From Pandoraea iniqua (GTDB taxonomy: Bacteria; Pseudomonadota; Gammaproteobacteria; Burkholderiales; Burkholderiaceae), in the NCBI RefSeq assembly GCF_902459685.1, contig NZ_CABPSF010000010.1, positions 124,001-188,000 of the forward strand: a stretch of 64,000 bases of DNA. Reading direction: 5' to 3'. Positions 17,250 to 25,943 of the stretch are shown piece by piece; within the stretch, counting starts at the first letter, position 1; each line of letters opens with the position of its first letter. The position numbers and the translations under genes are program-made. The notes under the pieces were generated by a model. That model did not search any database, was not told the DNA's origin, and saw nothing but the letters and a program-made list of their open reading frames with translations.

Positions 17250-17468
17250 ATGAGCAAACTCGCCCTCACTCTCAAGTTCAAGTGCACGAAGTGCGCCAAA
17301 CCCGTCACGCTGTATTTGCAGAAGACGTCGGCATGCTCACACATTACGCCGTATCAGGGCTGGTGCAAGTGCGGCCAGTTGATGCGCCATGCGACCGGCG
17401 ACAAAGCCGCGGTGGCGTCGTTCGTCGACTCGATGGACCCGCTGTGGTCGCATCACCACCATCATTGA
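17250..17468 (+). CDS. Small zinc-ribbon-like protein with pentahistidine tail
   Basis: This 72-residue protein has C12-x2-C15, C29 and C39-x-C41, a spacing that suggests a bound metal ion, and it ends in S-H-H-H-H-H. I do not recognise a named family. It has no signal peptide or membrane segment, so it is probably cytoplasmic. It is transcribed divergently from the DUF4434 lipoprotein and converges on the acyltransferase gene. The ATG at 17250 was chosen because the upstream part of the frame overlaps the divergent gene and has no protein-like character. A zinc-ribbon or metal-handling role is a guess from the cysteines and histidines. Confidence 0.65.
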   Translation: MSKLALTLKFKCTKCAKPVTLYLQKTSACSHITPYQGWCKCGQLMRHATGDKAAVASFVDSMDPLWSHHHHH

Positions 17469-17491
17469 GCGGCGCGTATCACGTACCCGGC

Positions 17492-17529
17492 ACACGCACC
17501 CAACAACACGCACCCGACAACACGCATCG
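17492..17529. repeat. 14-bp tandem repeat between convergent genes
   Basis: ACACGCACCC(A/G)ACA occurs at 17492-17505 and 17506-17519, and a partial third copy follows at 17520-17529. It fills the short gap between two convergent stop codons. No terminator hairpin is visible there. Confidence 0.7.
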
Positions 17530-17558
17530 TGCCTGTCAGGCGTCCCCGATGCGTCCCC

Positions 17559-18701
17559 TCAGTTCACCGGTTTGACCGCCGAGCGCTTGCCTAGCCACGC
17601 CATGCGGCGCCGGATCAACGCCTGTGCCGGGGCTTCGAAGCCCCGGTAGACCAGATGCGCCAGCACGAACACCACGATCAGATAGGCCGCGAGGAACCCC
17701 GCGTTCATCGCCACTGAGGCACTGGCGATGCCCCACTGCTGCAACAGGATCACGGTCGTCAGTTGCAGCGGGAAGTGGATCAGATAGCTCGAATAGGTCG
17801 TGTTGCCCAGATGGACGATGGGTGCCGCCAGCCGGTCGGGAATCCACGGTTCGATCACTTGCAACAGCACGATCGACACCGGCGCGATGACCGTCGCCGC
17901 CAGATACTTCGTGCCGCCGAAGACGGCGCAAAACCAGAACAGCCCCGCATAGGCGGCGCAACACAGCGCCACTGTCGCGAGACGATGCTGCTCGATCACC
18001 GTGCGCAAGCGCTGGTAGACCAGGTGGACGGCGCCACCCATGAAGAAATAGAAGGCGCAGTAGACGATGTTCGATTCGCTGCCCTTGATCTGCTGGTGAA
18101 TCAGCCAGCCGCCCGCTGCCGCCGACAGGCCGATGAGCAGGAGCGTCGAGATCAGGCCGATGCGGCAGAACCGCGCGAGCAGGAAGAACGCGACGTAGAT
18201 CACGATTTCCGTCGACACGCTCCAGACCGGTCCGTTGAACGAGTCGGTGTAGGGGGTGAGCCAGCCCGAGGCGAAGATCACGTTCACGAAGAAGTCGTAC
18301 GGCGTGTTGTACGGATACACGAAGTACGCGTGATTCTCGCGCACGTAGTACGCCTGAAGCGCCGCAACGGCGATCAGCGTGACGATGTGAAGGGGATACA
18401 GCCGGGAAAACCGGTTCAGGAAGAACAGGCCGCCGGACACGCTGCGCGCGGCGATTCTGCCGAGATAGCGATTGAAGAAGATGAAGCCGGAGATCGTCCA
18501 GAAGACGTTGACCCCGAGCCAGCCGAAGTCATAGAACGGGTGCAGCAGCCCGTACAGCGGCTCGGTGCTGCGCACCACATCGATCGACGCCGTCGCGGGT
18601 TGAAAGAAGAAGTGCTGGTAATGCCAGATGAGTACCGCGAATGCACTGATAAATCTCAGAATCTCGATACCGACCAGCTTGTTCTTGCCACTGCTCATCA
18701 A
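17559..18701 (-). CDS. Acyltransferase 3 family membrane protein
   Basis: The 380-residue protein has about ten hydrophobic helices and the acyltransferase-3 signatures: E-I-L-R-F-I-S-A with I-W-H-Y near residues 13-28 and N-R-F-S-R-L-Y-P-L-H near 96-105. These integral membrane enzymes O-acylate sugars of capsules, O-antigens and Nod factors, usually with acetyl-CoA. Its start lies two bases after the stop of the DUF6492 gene, which in turn follows the Wzc-like gene, so all three probably share a transcript. It likely modifies the repeat unit or lipid-linked intermediate of the second locus. Acyl group and target are unknown. Confidence 0.88.
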   Translation of the reverse strand: MMSSGKNKLVGIEILRFISAFAVLIWHYQHFFFQPATASIDVVRSTEPLYGLLHPFYDFGWLGVNVFWTISGFIFFNRYLGRIAARSVSGGLFFLNRFSRLYPLHIVTLIAVAALQAYYVRENHAYFVYPYNTPYDFFVNVIFASGWLTPYTDSFNGPVWSVSTEIVIYVAFFLLARFCRIGLISTLLLIGLSAAAGGWLIHQQIKGSESNIVYCAFYFFMGGAVHLVYQRLRTVIEQHRLATVALCCAAYAGLFWFCAVFGGTKYLAATVIAPVSIVLLQVIEPWIPDRLAAPIVHLGNTTYSSYLIHFPLQLTTVILLQQWGIASASVAMNAGFLAAYLIVVFVLAHLVYRGFEAPAQALIRRRMAWLGKRSAVKPVN

Positions 18702-18703
18702 CC

Positions 18704-19675
18704 TCAGCCTCGCAGCTTTTTCAACATCTTGAGTCCGCGCCGCACCACAGCGGAATAAAGCTCGGCGCCCTTGAGCACCGGGTCAATGTGGCGCTCGTAA
18801 GGCTGAATGGTAATCGGGAAATAAGGCGAGAGCTTGGCCACCACCTGATCGAGCGGAATTTGCGTGTTGCTTTGCACGACCGCGAAGAGGCCGTCGGCGT
18901 CCGGGGCAAAGTAATGTGCGGCGTCCCACTCCTGCATCTTCTCGGCAAACCACACGCTTTCGGTCGCGTGCAGCGTGCGCTGCGGCGGCACGGCCTGCGT
19001 GTGATATTGCGCCAGCAGTCCCTCGTGCTCGGCATTGAGCCAGTACAGGGTGTATTCCGTCCAGTCGACGGCATAGTTGGCGAGCAGCACGCGCTTCCAG
19101 TCGGTGCCGTGCACCGCTTCGAGACGCTGTTGCAACGACAGGCAGAGCGAGCGCGAGAGCGTGGCTGGCGTCCACCAGACGCCGTCGCGCTCGAGGTGCG
19201 GTTCGACGTCGAGCAGCTTGGACGAGGCTTCCCAGTAGTAGGGCTCGACATTGCGCGGCTGGAGGTGCGTGACCGCACGGCCGTCGGTGATGAGCGAATT
19301 CACGTCGAACGCGTGCGTGGCGAAGCAATCGGGATCGAAGATCAGGAAGTACTCGGTCTCGATCCACTCCGGCGCGTTGATCTTGATGATCTGCTGACGG
19401 TGCCAGTTGCGAATCTGGTGACGTTGCGAGAATTCCGCGAACGCGCCCATGTACAGCGATTCGTCGATGACCTCGATGGGGAAGTCCGACCACGCCTTGG
19501 CATAGCCTTTGACCTCGTCGACTTCGTCGTGCGGCACGATGATGACGAACCGATGGAACAGATCCGGCGTCGTGAAGTGACGCAGCGACGAGAAGAGGAT
19601 GTCACAACGGCCGATGTTATCGGCGTAGTGTCGTCCCCGGGTCTTGATCGGCAGGATCGCGCTGATTTGTTGCAT
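18704..19675 (-). CDS. DUF6492-like putative glycosyltransferase
   Basis: This 323-residue soluble protein starts A-I-L-P-I-K-T-R-G, like a GT-A nucleotide-binding strand, and has F-D-P-D-C-F near residue 120 that could serve as the metal-binding D-x-D. It looks like the DUF6492 family, whose members occur in capsule and EPS loci and are thought to be glycosyltransferases. It sits between the Wzc-like gene (54 bases upstream) and the acyltransferase. No membrane helix is seen, so it would act at the cytoplasmic face. Sugar specificity is unknown. Confidence 0.7.
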   Translation of the reverse strand: MQQISAILPIKTRGRHYADNIGRCDILFSSLRHFTTPDLFHRFVIIVPHDEVDEVKGYAKAWSDFPIEVIDESLYMGAFAEFSQRHQIRNWHRQQIIKINAPEWIETEYFLIFDPDCFATHAFDVNSLITDGRAVTHLQPRNVEPYYWEASSKLLDVEPHLERDGVWWTPATLSRSLCLSLQQRLEAVHGTDWKRVLLANYAVDWTEYTLYWLNAEHEGLLAQYHTQAVPPQRTLHATESVWFAEKMQEWDAAHYFAPDADGLFAVVQSNTQIPLDQVVAKLSPYFPITIQPYERHIDPVLKGAELYSAVVRRGLKMLKKLRG

Positions 19676-19729
19676 GGTCGTCAGTGTCTGAGTCTGAGTC
19701 CGAGTTCGAGCCCGAGGCGGGACCGGCGG

Positions 19730-21940
19730 CTAGAAGAAGCGGTAAATCGCCGCAGGGATGTACCCGCGACGGTGCGTGAGCGCCACGCCGATCAAGTGTC
19801 CGCCGGCATCTTCGACCTGCGACTTGAGGCCGGCGATGACCGGCTTACGGGTCGATTCGGCGCGCACGACGAGGACCGTCGCATCGGCCAGCGATGCATT
19901 TTCGATGCCAGTGAAAGACTGGCTCGACGGCGGCGCATGCACGACGATGTAGTCGTGCGACTCGCGCAGCGCGTCGAACAATTGGGTGACCTGCTGCCAC
20001 GACGACGGAATGGCCCCGCTGCGCGGTTGCGCCACCACGATGTTGTGGCGATCGACACGGGTGAAGGCCAGCGACTCGAGCGTGCCGGTGCCGACGATGG
20101 CGTCGGCGCTCGCCGTGCCGCTGCCGCTATTCCCGACGCCATCCGGCCACGCCAGCAACCCTTGCGCGTTGGGCTTGCCATACAGCGGCGCACCGGCGCT
20201 CGAAGCGATGTCGAGAACGACGATCGGCTTGGCCGAGCGGTGTTCGAGTTCGACGGAAAGCCCCTGAATCACGGCCGTCTGCCCGTCGTTCTGGCTCGCC
20301 GCCAGCACCATGACGACCTTGGCGTGGGCGTCGGTGCTGCTATTGATCGCCGCGATCATGCGGCCATAGGCCATATAGGCCGGGCGGCTGAGCGTCGGCT
20401 CGGCGGCCGCTGCGGCGGCAGGGCTTCCTGCGCCCGTCGCTGCAACGCCTGCTGCACCCGCAGCGCTTGCCGTCCCCGCTGCCCGTCGTTCCGCACCGAG
20501 CATGACCGGCGCGTTGACCACCGGCAGCAACAGCGCACGTTCGACCTGCTCCGGGCTCAGGAACGTTTCGCGCAGGCTGGCGAGAATCAACACCGTCAGT
20601 GCCGAGATCAGCAGACCGGCTGCGATGGCGGCGGCGATCACCAGACTGGCGGCCACGCTACGCTGCGACGGCGGGAACGGGGCCTGAATCACGCGCACGT
20701 TGGTGCCGTTGATCTGGCTGGCCTGACCTTGCTGCACGCGGGCCAGTTCGACCTGACGCGAGCGCTCCTTGAAGCTGTCGGCGAGGATGTCGCGGCGCGC
20801 CTGCAACTGGCTCAACTGGCTCGACACGTCGCTCAGGCCTTGCAGCTTGGCGCGCGTGTCTTTGATCTGCTCGTCGAGTGCCTTCTGCTGCGCCAGACCG
20901 CCGGCGATGCTGGCATTCAGGACGGACAGACGCTCCTGCACCACATCGTAGTAATTGTTATGACCCAGACGCGTGGCCGTCATCATCTGCTGCTTCTGGC
21001 TCGCGATATTCGCGCGCATGTCGGCAATCTGCTTATCGATGTTCTGCACGAACGGCGAGGTGGGCAGATAGCGCGAGGCGAAATCGGCGCGCTTGGTCTC
21101 GAGTTCCGACAACGTGATCTGCATGCCGTTCAGCGCGCGGCTGGCTTCCGAGTCGTCGGTATAGATCGGGATGGTCGAGCGCACGTCCTTCGTCGAGGCC
21201 TGCATCGACTGGAGTTCGCCGCGGTCTTGCAACAGCTTGGCGTCGGTTTCCAGCTTGCGCTGCACCAGTTGGCTTTCCAGTTGCACGGCGCGCGAGGTCT
21301 GGTCGTCGATCTTGACGATGCCGTGTTTCTTCTGGAACGCGAGCAGATCGGCGTCGGCCTTGTCGAGTTGCTGGCCCACGTCGTCGCGCTGACTCACCAG
21401 CATGCTGACACGGCCCGACGTGAAGATCGAGGCGCGTTGACGGAAGTATTTGTCGAGCAAACGGGCCAGCGCCTCGGCGGCCACCTTCGGATCGGTATCC
21501 GAATAAGTCAGCGTGATGGTGTTGGCGAGGTCGTTCTGCTCGATGTGCAGCTTGCGCTCGAAGCTCTGCAACTCGCGGTCGATGTCACGTTCGGTGGCGG
21601 CCGGTCCGAGCTTGGACAGGACGACATCGCGGTGCAGCTCCGGGCTGGCGAGAATTTGTGCTTCCACGCCGTTCAACTGACCGACCGGCGGCTGGAGTGC
21701 GACGCCCGCGTTAGCGTTGTTAGTCTGGTCGTAGTAGCCGGCGTTGAGCACCAGCAGCGTGGCTTGTGCGCGGTACGGAATGGGTACCAGCAGGGCTATC
21801 AGAATGCCGAGAGCGACGATCCCCAGAAATACTGCCGTCGCAATCTTTCGGTAATAGAAGAAGGTATTGAGATAGTCCCGGATCGTCAAATCGACGACAG
21901 CGGCGTGCCGGTCAGGCCTTGTTCTGGTCGTAATTGCCAT
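19730..21940 (-). CDS. Wzc/GumC-like chain-length protein with degenerate kinase domain
   Basis: The 736-residue protein has a Wzz domain with helices near residues 34-56 and 440-462 and a long coiled-coil periplasmic region (about 180-420) between them. A C-terminal region of about 220 residues is BY-kinase-like. The Walker A region reads A-S-Q-N-D-G-Q-T-A, so the usual G-K-(S/T) lysine is absent. A Walker B-like strand (V-V-L-D-I-A) remains, but the D-T-P-P motif is replaced by H-A-P-P, and the tail has only two tyrosines rather than a cluster. It is probably a structural co-polymerase controlling chain length with Wza and Wzy rather than an active tyrosine kinase. It is divergent from the wza operon. 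Confidence 0.88.
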   Translation of the reverse strand: MAITTRTRPDRHAAVVDLTIRDYLNTFFYYRKIATAVFLGIVALGILIALLVPIPYRAQATLLVLNAGYYDQTNNANAGVALQPPVGQLNGVEAQILASPELHRDVVLSKLGPAATERDIDRELQSFERKLHIEQNDLANTITLTYSDTDPKVAAEALARLLDKYFRQRASIFTSGRVSMLVSQRDDVGQQLDKADADLLAFQKKHGIVKIDDQTSRAVQLESQLVQRKLETDAKLLQDRGELQSMQASTKDVRSTIPIYTDDSEASRALNGMQITLSELETKRADFASRYLPTSPFVQNIDKQIADMRANIASQKQQMMTATRLGHNNYYDVVQERLSVLNASIAGGLAQQKALDEQIKDTRAKLQGLSDVSSQLSQLQARRDILADSFKERSRQVELARVQQGQASQINGTNVRVIQAPFPPSQRSVAASLVIAAAIAAGLLISALTVLILASLRETFLSPEQVERALLLPVVNAPVMLGAERRAAGTASAAGAAGVAATGAGSPAAAAAAEPTLSRPAYMAYGRMIAAINSSTDAHAKVVMVLAASQNDGQTAVIQGLSVELEHRSAKPIVVLDIASSAGAPLYGKPNAQGLLAWPDGVGNSGSGTASADAIVGTGTLESLAFTRVDRHNIVVAQPRSGAIPSSWQQVTQLFDALRESHDYIVVHAPPSSQSFTGIENASLADATVLVVRAESTRKPVIAGLKSQVEDAGGHLIGVALTHRRGYIPAAIYRFF

Positions 21941-21996
21941 AAGGGTGCGAGTAGCGGTAGCGTTGCCGGGCCATCAAGTGTGGCTTCAAGGCGCAT

Positions 21997-22010
21997 ATCT
22001 TACGTAAGAT
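21997..22010. promoter_or_regulatory. Perfect 14-bp palindrome between divergent wzc-like and wza genes
   Basis: ATCTTACGTAAGAT is its own reverse complement. It lies 57 bases from the wzc-like start and 136 bases from the wza start, in the only intergenic space between the two arms of the locus. It looks like an operator for a dimeric regulator controlling both directions. A related half-site, TATCTTAT, appears at 32546-32553 upstream of the WcaJ-like gene. Confidence 0.5.
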
Positions 22011-22145
22011 CGTCCCCCGAAAGTCTCCCAAGATCGACTTTTTTCCCCTAAATCCGACAAACATTCTTCGCGCTTGGCGAGAACGCCCAAGTGCACTAGA
22101 GTACGGTCCAAACCGACCAATCCCGGCCTCTCGCCATCATTACCG

Positions 22146-22862
22146 ATGAACATTTTCCGCCCGGCCTGCGTTCTGGCACTGATGACGCTGACAGCCTGCT
22201 CTCATACCTGGGTTGACACGAAATACCAGCAACCGGCCAATTTCGCGACTTGGGTCGACGCCGCGCCGTCGCCCTACCGCCTGCTGCCGGGGGACGATAT
22301 TTCCGTCGTCCTGCCGTTCAACATCGAGCTCAACTACAAGGGACGCGTCGCGCCCGACGGCACGATCGCCATGCCGTTTGCCGGCAATCTGCCTGCCGCG
22401 GGCCAGACGCTCGCGCAGTTTGGCGAGACCGTCGACCGCGCGCTGGCGACCGGTGGCATGGTCGCCAATGCCCGTGCCCAGATCGCCGTGACCCAGACGG
22501 CCGCGCACATCTTCGTGGGCGGCGAAGTCGGCAAGCCGGGCGAACTGGCCCTCACGCCGGGCATGAGCGTCATGCAGGCGATCATCACCGCACAAGGCCT
22601 GCTCGACACCGCCCGCACCGGCGAGATCGTCCTGATTCGCCGCAGCCCGGACGGCCGTCCAATGTTGCGCACCATCGACGTGAAGGCACTGACGCAGCAG
22701 GGCGACCCGGCGCAGGACATCGTGCTGACGTCCAACGACACGATTTTCGTGCCGAAGTCGTCGATTGCCGAAGTGGATCTCTGGGTCGACCAGTACATCA
22801 ACAAGGCACTGCCGTTCAACAAGAACGTGAACTACGACATCAACGGCGCACGTTCCTTCTGA
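22146..22862 (+). CDS. wza: Wza-like polysaccharide export lipoprotein
   Basis: The ATG at 22146 gives 238 residues with a lipobox (L-T-A-C-S, Cys18). A poly-export domain begins with Y-R-L-L-P-G-D-D-I near residues 45-53, and an SLBB-like domain follows (V-G-G-E-V-G-K-P-G-E-L near 122-132). Wza-type proteins form the outer-membrane and periplasmic channel for capsule or EPS. The protein is shorter than E. coli Wza, as in many EPS loci. It heads the + strand arm wza, wzy, GH44, wzx and is divergent from its Wzc-like partner. Confidence 0.9.
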   Translation: MNIFRPACVLALMTLTACSHTWVDTKYQQPANFATWVDAAPSPYRLLPGDDISVVLPFNIELNYKGRVAPDGTIAMPFAGNLPAAGQTLAQFGETVDRALATGGMVANARAQIAVTQTAAHIFVGGEVGKPGELALTPGMSVMQAIITAQGLLDTARTGEIVLIRRSPDGRPMLRTIDVKALTQQGDPAQDIVLTSNDTIFVPKSSIAEVDLWVDQYINKALPFNKNVNYDINGARSF

Positions 22863-22905
22863 TCGTTCATGACCGGCTGTCGCAGGGGCTCTGCGCCGGC
22901 CGGGT

Positions 22906-24258
22906 TTGCCAAGCTTACTCACCGAATTCAACCGCTTCGTGACAGCCGGGTCGCATTCCCTCGAAATGACAGCAAGCCGCACCGAAGCGCCGGTGGGCGA
23001 ACTGCCGCCCGTCTTTGCCGACGGCGCCTCGCGCGCCTATGTGATCTGGTGTCTGGTGCTGGTGCTGCCGATGTTCGGCCAGACCTTTCACTACATTACG
23101 GCGCTGTATCCGTTGTGGGCCCTGTCGAAAGCGTTTCCGGTGCTCACGCTGCCGCTGGTGCTGCGTCTGGGGAGTCAGCCGCGCTTTCCCATGACGCGGC
23201 AGGTGCTGCTGAGTTTTGCGTGGCTGCTGATCATCCCGAGCTTCGCCGCCGTCATCTATTTCAACGAGAGTTTCTTCGTCAGCCTGACGGCGCAGGTCAA
23301 ACTGCTGCCGATTCTGTATTTCTTTTCGTTTCTGGCGCTGCTGCTCATGCTCAAGCCGACGCTGGGCGAGTTGGGGCGCAGCTTCGTGATTCTGGGCACG
23401 GTCGTCGTCGGGGCACTGATCCTGATGTGGCTGGTGGTACCGGCCAGCTGGTACAAGGAGACCTACGTCTTCGGTCAGGCACCGTTCTTCACCGCCGACA
23501 GCCGGGGGCATCGCATCCGGATGTCGATGTATTTCCCGTTCATCCTGCTGTTCTTCTGCTACCGCCGCGCCTATTTCGAGCGGAGCTTCCGGTATTTCGT
23601 GGGCGTGCTCATCGGGCTGGCGGTGGCGCTGCTGATCGTGAAGTCGCGCGCACTGGCCATCGGCATCGTGGCGGTGCTGGTCATCAATACGTTCGTCTGG
23701 GCCCGCCCGCGTGCACGGATCGGGCTTTTGCTGGTGGTGCCCGTGGTGCTGGCGTCGGTGTTCTCGATGGGGTATCTGGCGACCATTTTCAGCGCGGGCG
23801 CCGAGACCGGTTTCGATACGCGCCGCATTTCCGCCCAACTGGCGACACGCTTCCTCGGTAACGAGCCGATGCGCTGGCTGTTCGGCGTGGGCACCATCAG
23901 CCCCGCGAGCGGCGACAGCCTGATAGGTTACTTCCACCACTTTTTCTTTCTGGCGGACATCACCTGGCTGGGGATCGTGTTCGAGTTCGGCCTGATCGGT
24001 GCGCTCATCATTCTGGCCCTGCAACTGCGCGGACTCTTCTTCTACCGGCACCTGCGCGCGGAGGTCGAAGACGACTTCCTCGGCGCACTGTTCGACTATC
24101 TGAAGTTTGTTCTGCTGGCCTCGTTCTTCTACCCGCCGACGCTCGCGCCGGGCGAAACCGCCGTCATTCTGGCGATTTTTGCCTACATCTGGCGCGCGGG
24201 CGGCTTTGATCGGCGGGCCGATCCCCGGAGTTTCCATGCGCGTTTTGCGGCACCGTAG
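22906..24258 (+). CDS. Wzy/O-antigen-ligase-like polymerase
   Basis: This membrane protein has about 10-12 helices and a large periplasmic loop near residues 185-205, fitting the O-antigen polymerase/ligase superfamily. The frame from TTG at 22906 gives 450 residues; ATG at 22966 (430 residues) is equally plausible and starts closer to the first helix. Visible features are K-S-R-A-L-A-I-G near 246 and G-Y-F-H-H-F-F-F near 344. It would polymerise lipid-linked repeat units in the periplasm. It lies between wza and the GH44 gene and overlaps the latter by 23 bases. Polymerase is favoured over ligase by the complete Wzx/Wza context, but this is inferred. Confidence 0.75.
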   Translation: MPSLLTEFNRFVTAGSHSLEMTASRTEAPVGELPPVFADGASRAYVIWCLVLVLPMFGQTFHYITALYPLWALSKAFPVLTLPLVLRLGSQPRFPMTRQVLLSFAWLLIIPSFAAVIYFNESFFVSLTAQVKLLPILYFFSFLALLLMLKPTLGELGRSFVILGTVVVGALILMWLVVPASWYKETYVFGQAPFFTADSRGHRIRMSMYFPFILLFFCYRRAYFERSFRYFVGVLIGLAVALLIVKSRALAIGIVAVLVINTFVWARPRARIGLLLVVPVVLASVFSMGYLATIFSAGAETGFDTRRISAQLATRFLGNEPMRWLFGVGTISPASGDSLIGYFHHFFFLADITWLGIVFEFGLIGALIILALQLRGLFFYRHLRAEVEDDFLGALFDYLKFVLLASFFYPPTLAPGETAVILAIFAYIWRAGGFDRRADPRSFHARFAAP

Positions 24259-25942
24259 CCCCCGCTCCCGTTTCATTCAATTGGCCGGGGCAGCGCTGCT
24301 GCTGTCCGCCGCAGCCTGCACCAAAGCCACCCCCGGCGAGTTGCTGCCGGTGACCATCGCGGTGGATGCGGCGGCCAGCCGCCATCCGATCAATCCGTAC
24401 ATCTACGGCATCAACTTCGGCACGACGGCGATGTTGCAGGACCTGCGCGTGCCGCTCAACCGCTCGGGCGGCAATAGCGCCTCGGCCTACAACTGGCGGC
24501 TCGACGCGCGCAACGCCGGGCGCGACTGGTACTACGAAAGCCTGCCGGTCAATCCCGCCGATATCAACGATCAGTTCGGCGACCGGTTTGTCGCGCTGAC
24601 GAAGGCGGCCGGTGCGACCCCCATCGTGACGATTTCGATGCTGGGGCGTGTGGCCACGCTGTCGCGTGCCCGTGAGCGCCTCGCCAGTTTCTCGATCGCC
24701 AAATACGGCCTGCAACAGAACCACGACGTGGATGGGATGACCGACGCGGGCAACGGCATCCTGCGCGACGGCACGCCGGTCGTGAATGACCCGAACGATG
24801 CCACGGTGCCCGACGACCCCGCCAGCCAGCAGGCGCGTGTGGCGGCGCTGGTGCAACAGTTCGGGCCCGCGCGTGCGGGCGGCGTGCGCTATTACGCGAT
24901 GGATAACGAGCCGAGCCTCTGGCAACTGATTCACAACGACGTGCATCCGACAGGCGCGCACGCGAGTGAGATTGCGGCGAAAGTGATCGCCTATTCGCGC
25001 GCCGTGAAGGCGGCGGACCCGGGCGCACAGGTGATCGCGCCCGAAGAGTGGGGCTGGAACGGCTATCAGTACAGTGGCTTCGACCAGCAGCATTCCATCA
25101 AGCATGGCTATGCGCAGGCGCCCGACCGTCAGCGCGAGACCGGCGGCATGGCTTACGTGCCGTGGCTGCTGGCGCAGTGGAAGAAAGCGGGCCGGCCGAT
25201 TGACGTCTTCAGTCTGCACTTCTACCCGCAGAGCGGTGAATACGAGGAAGCGCCCACCGGCAATTCGTCCACGATTGCGCTGATGCGCAACCGCTCCACG
25301 CGCAATCTGTGGGACCCGAATTACAAGGACCCGACGTGGATCAACAGCGTGGTGGCGCTGATTCCGATGATGCGTCAGTGGGTCGACACGTATTACTACC
25401 CCGGCACACCGATCGCCATTACCGAGTACAACTGGGGCGCCGATACGCGTATGAACGGCGCGACGGCCCAAGCGGATGTGCTGGGCATTTTCGGCCGTGA
25501 AAAACTCGACATGGCCACGCGCTGGGGCACGCTCGATCCGTCGATGCCGGTCTACAAGGCGATCAAGCTTTACCGGAACTACGACGGGCACGGCGGCGCG
25601 TTCGGCTCGACCAGTGTGGCGGCTACCGTCCCCGACCCGGATACCGTTTCGGCATTCGCGGCTTTGCGTGATGACGGCGCGATGACCGTGGTGGTCATCA
25701 ACAAGCAACTGGACCGCCCTGCGCAGACCACGATTTCGCTCGCCAATTTTGCCGTCGGCGGTGCGGGCGAAGTCTGGCAGTTGGTGAACAACGAACTGAC
25801 GCGCGCCCCCGATGTGGCAGCCACGGACGGTGCGCTGCGCGTCGATTTGCCGCCGCAAAGCATCAAGCTGCTGGTGTTGCGAGGCACGGCGCAGCCTGCA
25901 TTGAAGCCCGCAGGCAAGCCCACCTCGAAACCGGCGAACTGA
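24236..25942 (+). CDS. Glycoside hydrolase family 44-like lipoprotein
   Basis: The 568-residue protein starts at 24236 inside the end of the wzy-like gene. Its signal ends in a lipobox-like A-A-A-C-T near Cys28. The mature part opens H-P-I-N-P-Y-I-Y-G-I-N-F-G, characteristic of GH44 glucanases. Glu225 in M-D-N-E-P-S and Glu397 in I-T-E-Y-N-W-G fit the acid/base and nucleophile positions of GH44. A beta-sandwich-like C-terminal part (about 455-555) follows the barrel. Known GH44 enzymes cut beta-1,4-glucans and xyloglucan. Placed between wzy and wzx, it may cleave the locus's own polymer for release or length control, or attack plant or biofilm glucans. Confidence 0.82.
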   Translation: MRVLRHRSPRSRFIQLAGAALLLSAAACTKATPGELLPVTIAVDAAASRHPINPYIYGINFGTTAMLQDLRVPLNRSGGNSASAYNWRLDARNAGRDWYYESLPVNPADINDQFGDRFVALTKAAGATPIVTISMLGRVATLSRARERLASFSIAKYGLQQNHDVDGMTDAGNGILRDGTPVVNDPNDATVPDDPASQQARVAALVQQFGPARAGGVRYYAMDNEPSLWQLIHNDVHPTGAHASEIAAKVIAYSRAVKAADPGAQVIAPEEWGWNGYQYSGFDQQHSIKHGYAQAPDRQRETGGMAYVPWLLAQWKKAGRPIDVFSLHFYPQSGEYEEAPTGNSSTIALMRNRSTRNLWDPNYKDPTWINSVVALIPMMRQWVDTYYYPGTPIAITEYNWGADTRMNGATAQADVLGIFGREKLDMATRWGTLDPSMPVYKAIKLYRNYDGHGGAFGSTSVAATVPDPDTVSAFAALRDDGAMTVVVINKQLDRPAQTTISLANFAVGGAGEVWQLVNNELTRAPDVAATDGALRVDLPPQSIKLLVLRGTAQPALKPAGKPTSKPAN

Positions 25943-25943
25943 G

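Noticed and set aside
17451-17468. Possible engineered His tag at the end of the small Cys-rich gene
   Set aside because: The tail has five, not six, His, uses mixed codons and continues into natural intergenic DNA; no vector sequence is near.
18788-22051. Open frame of 1087 codons antisense to the DUF6492 and wzc-like genes
   Set aside because: It mirrors two well-supported genes; its translation is Arg/His/Gln-rich and lacks domains, a known effect of high-GC coding DNA.
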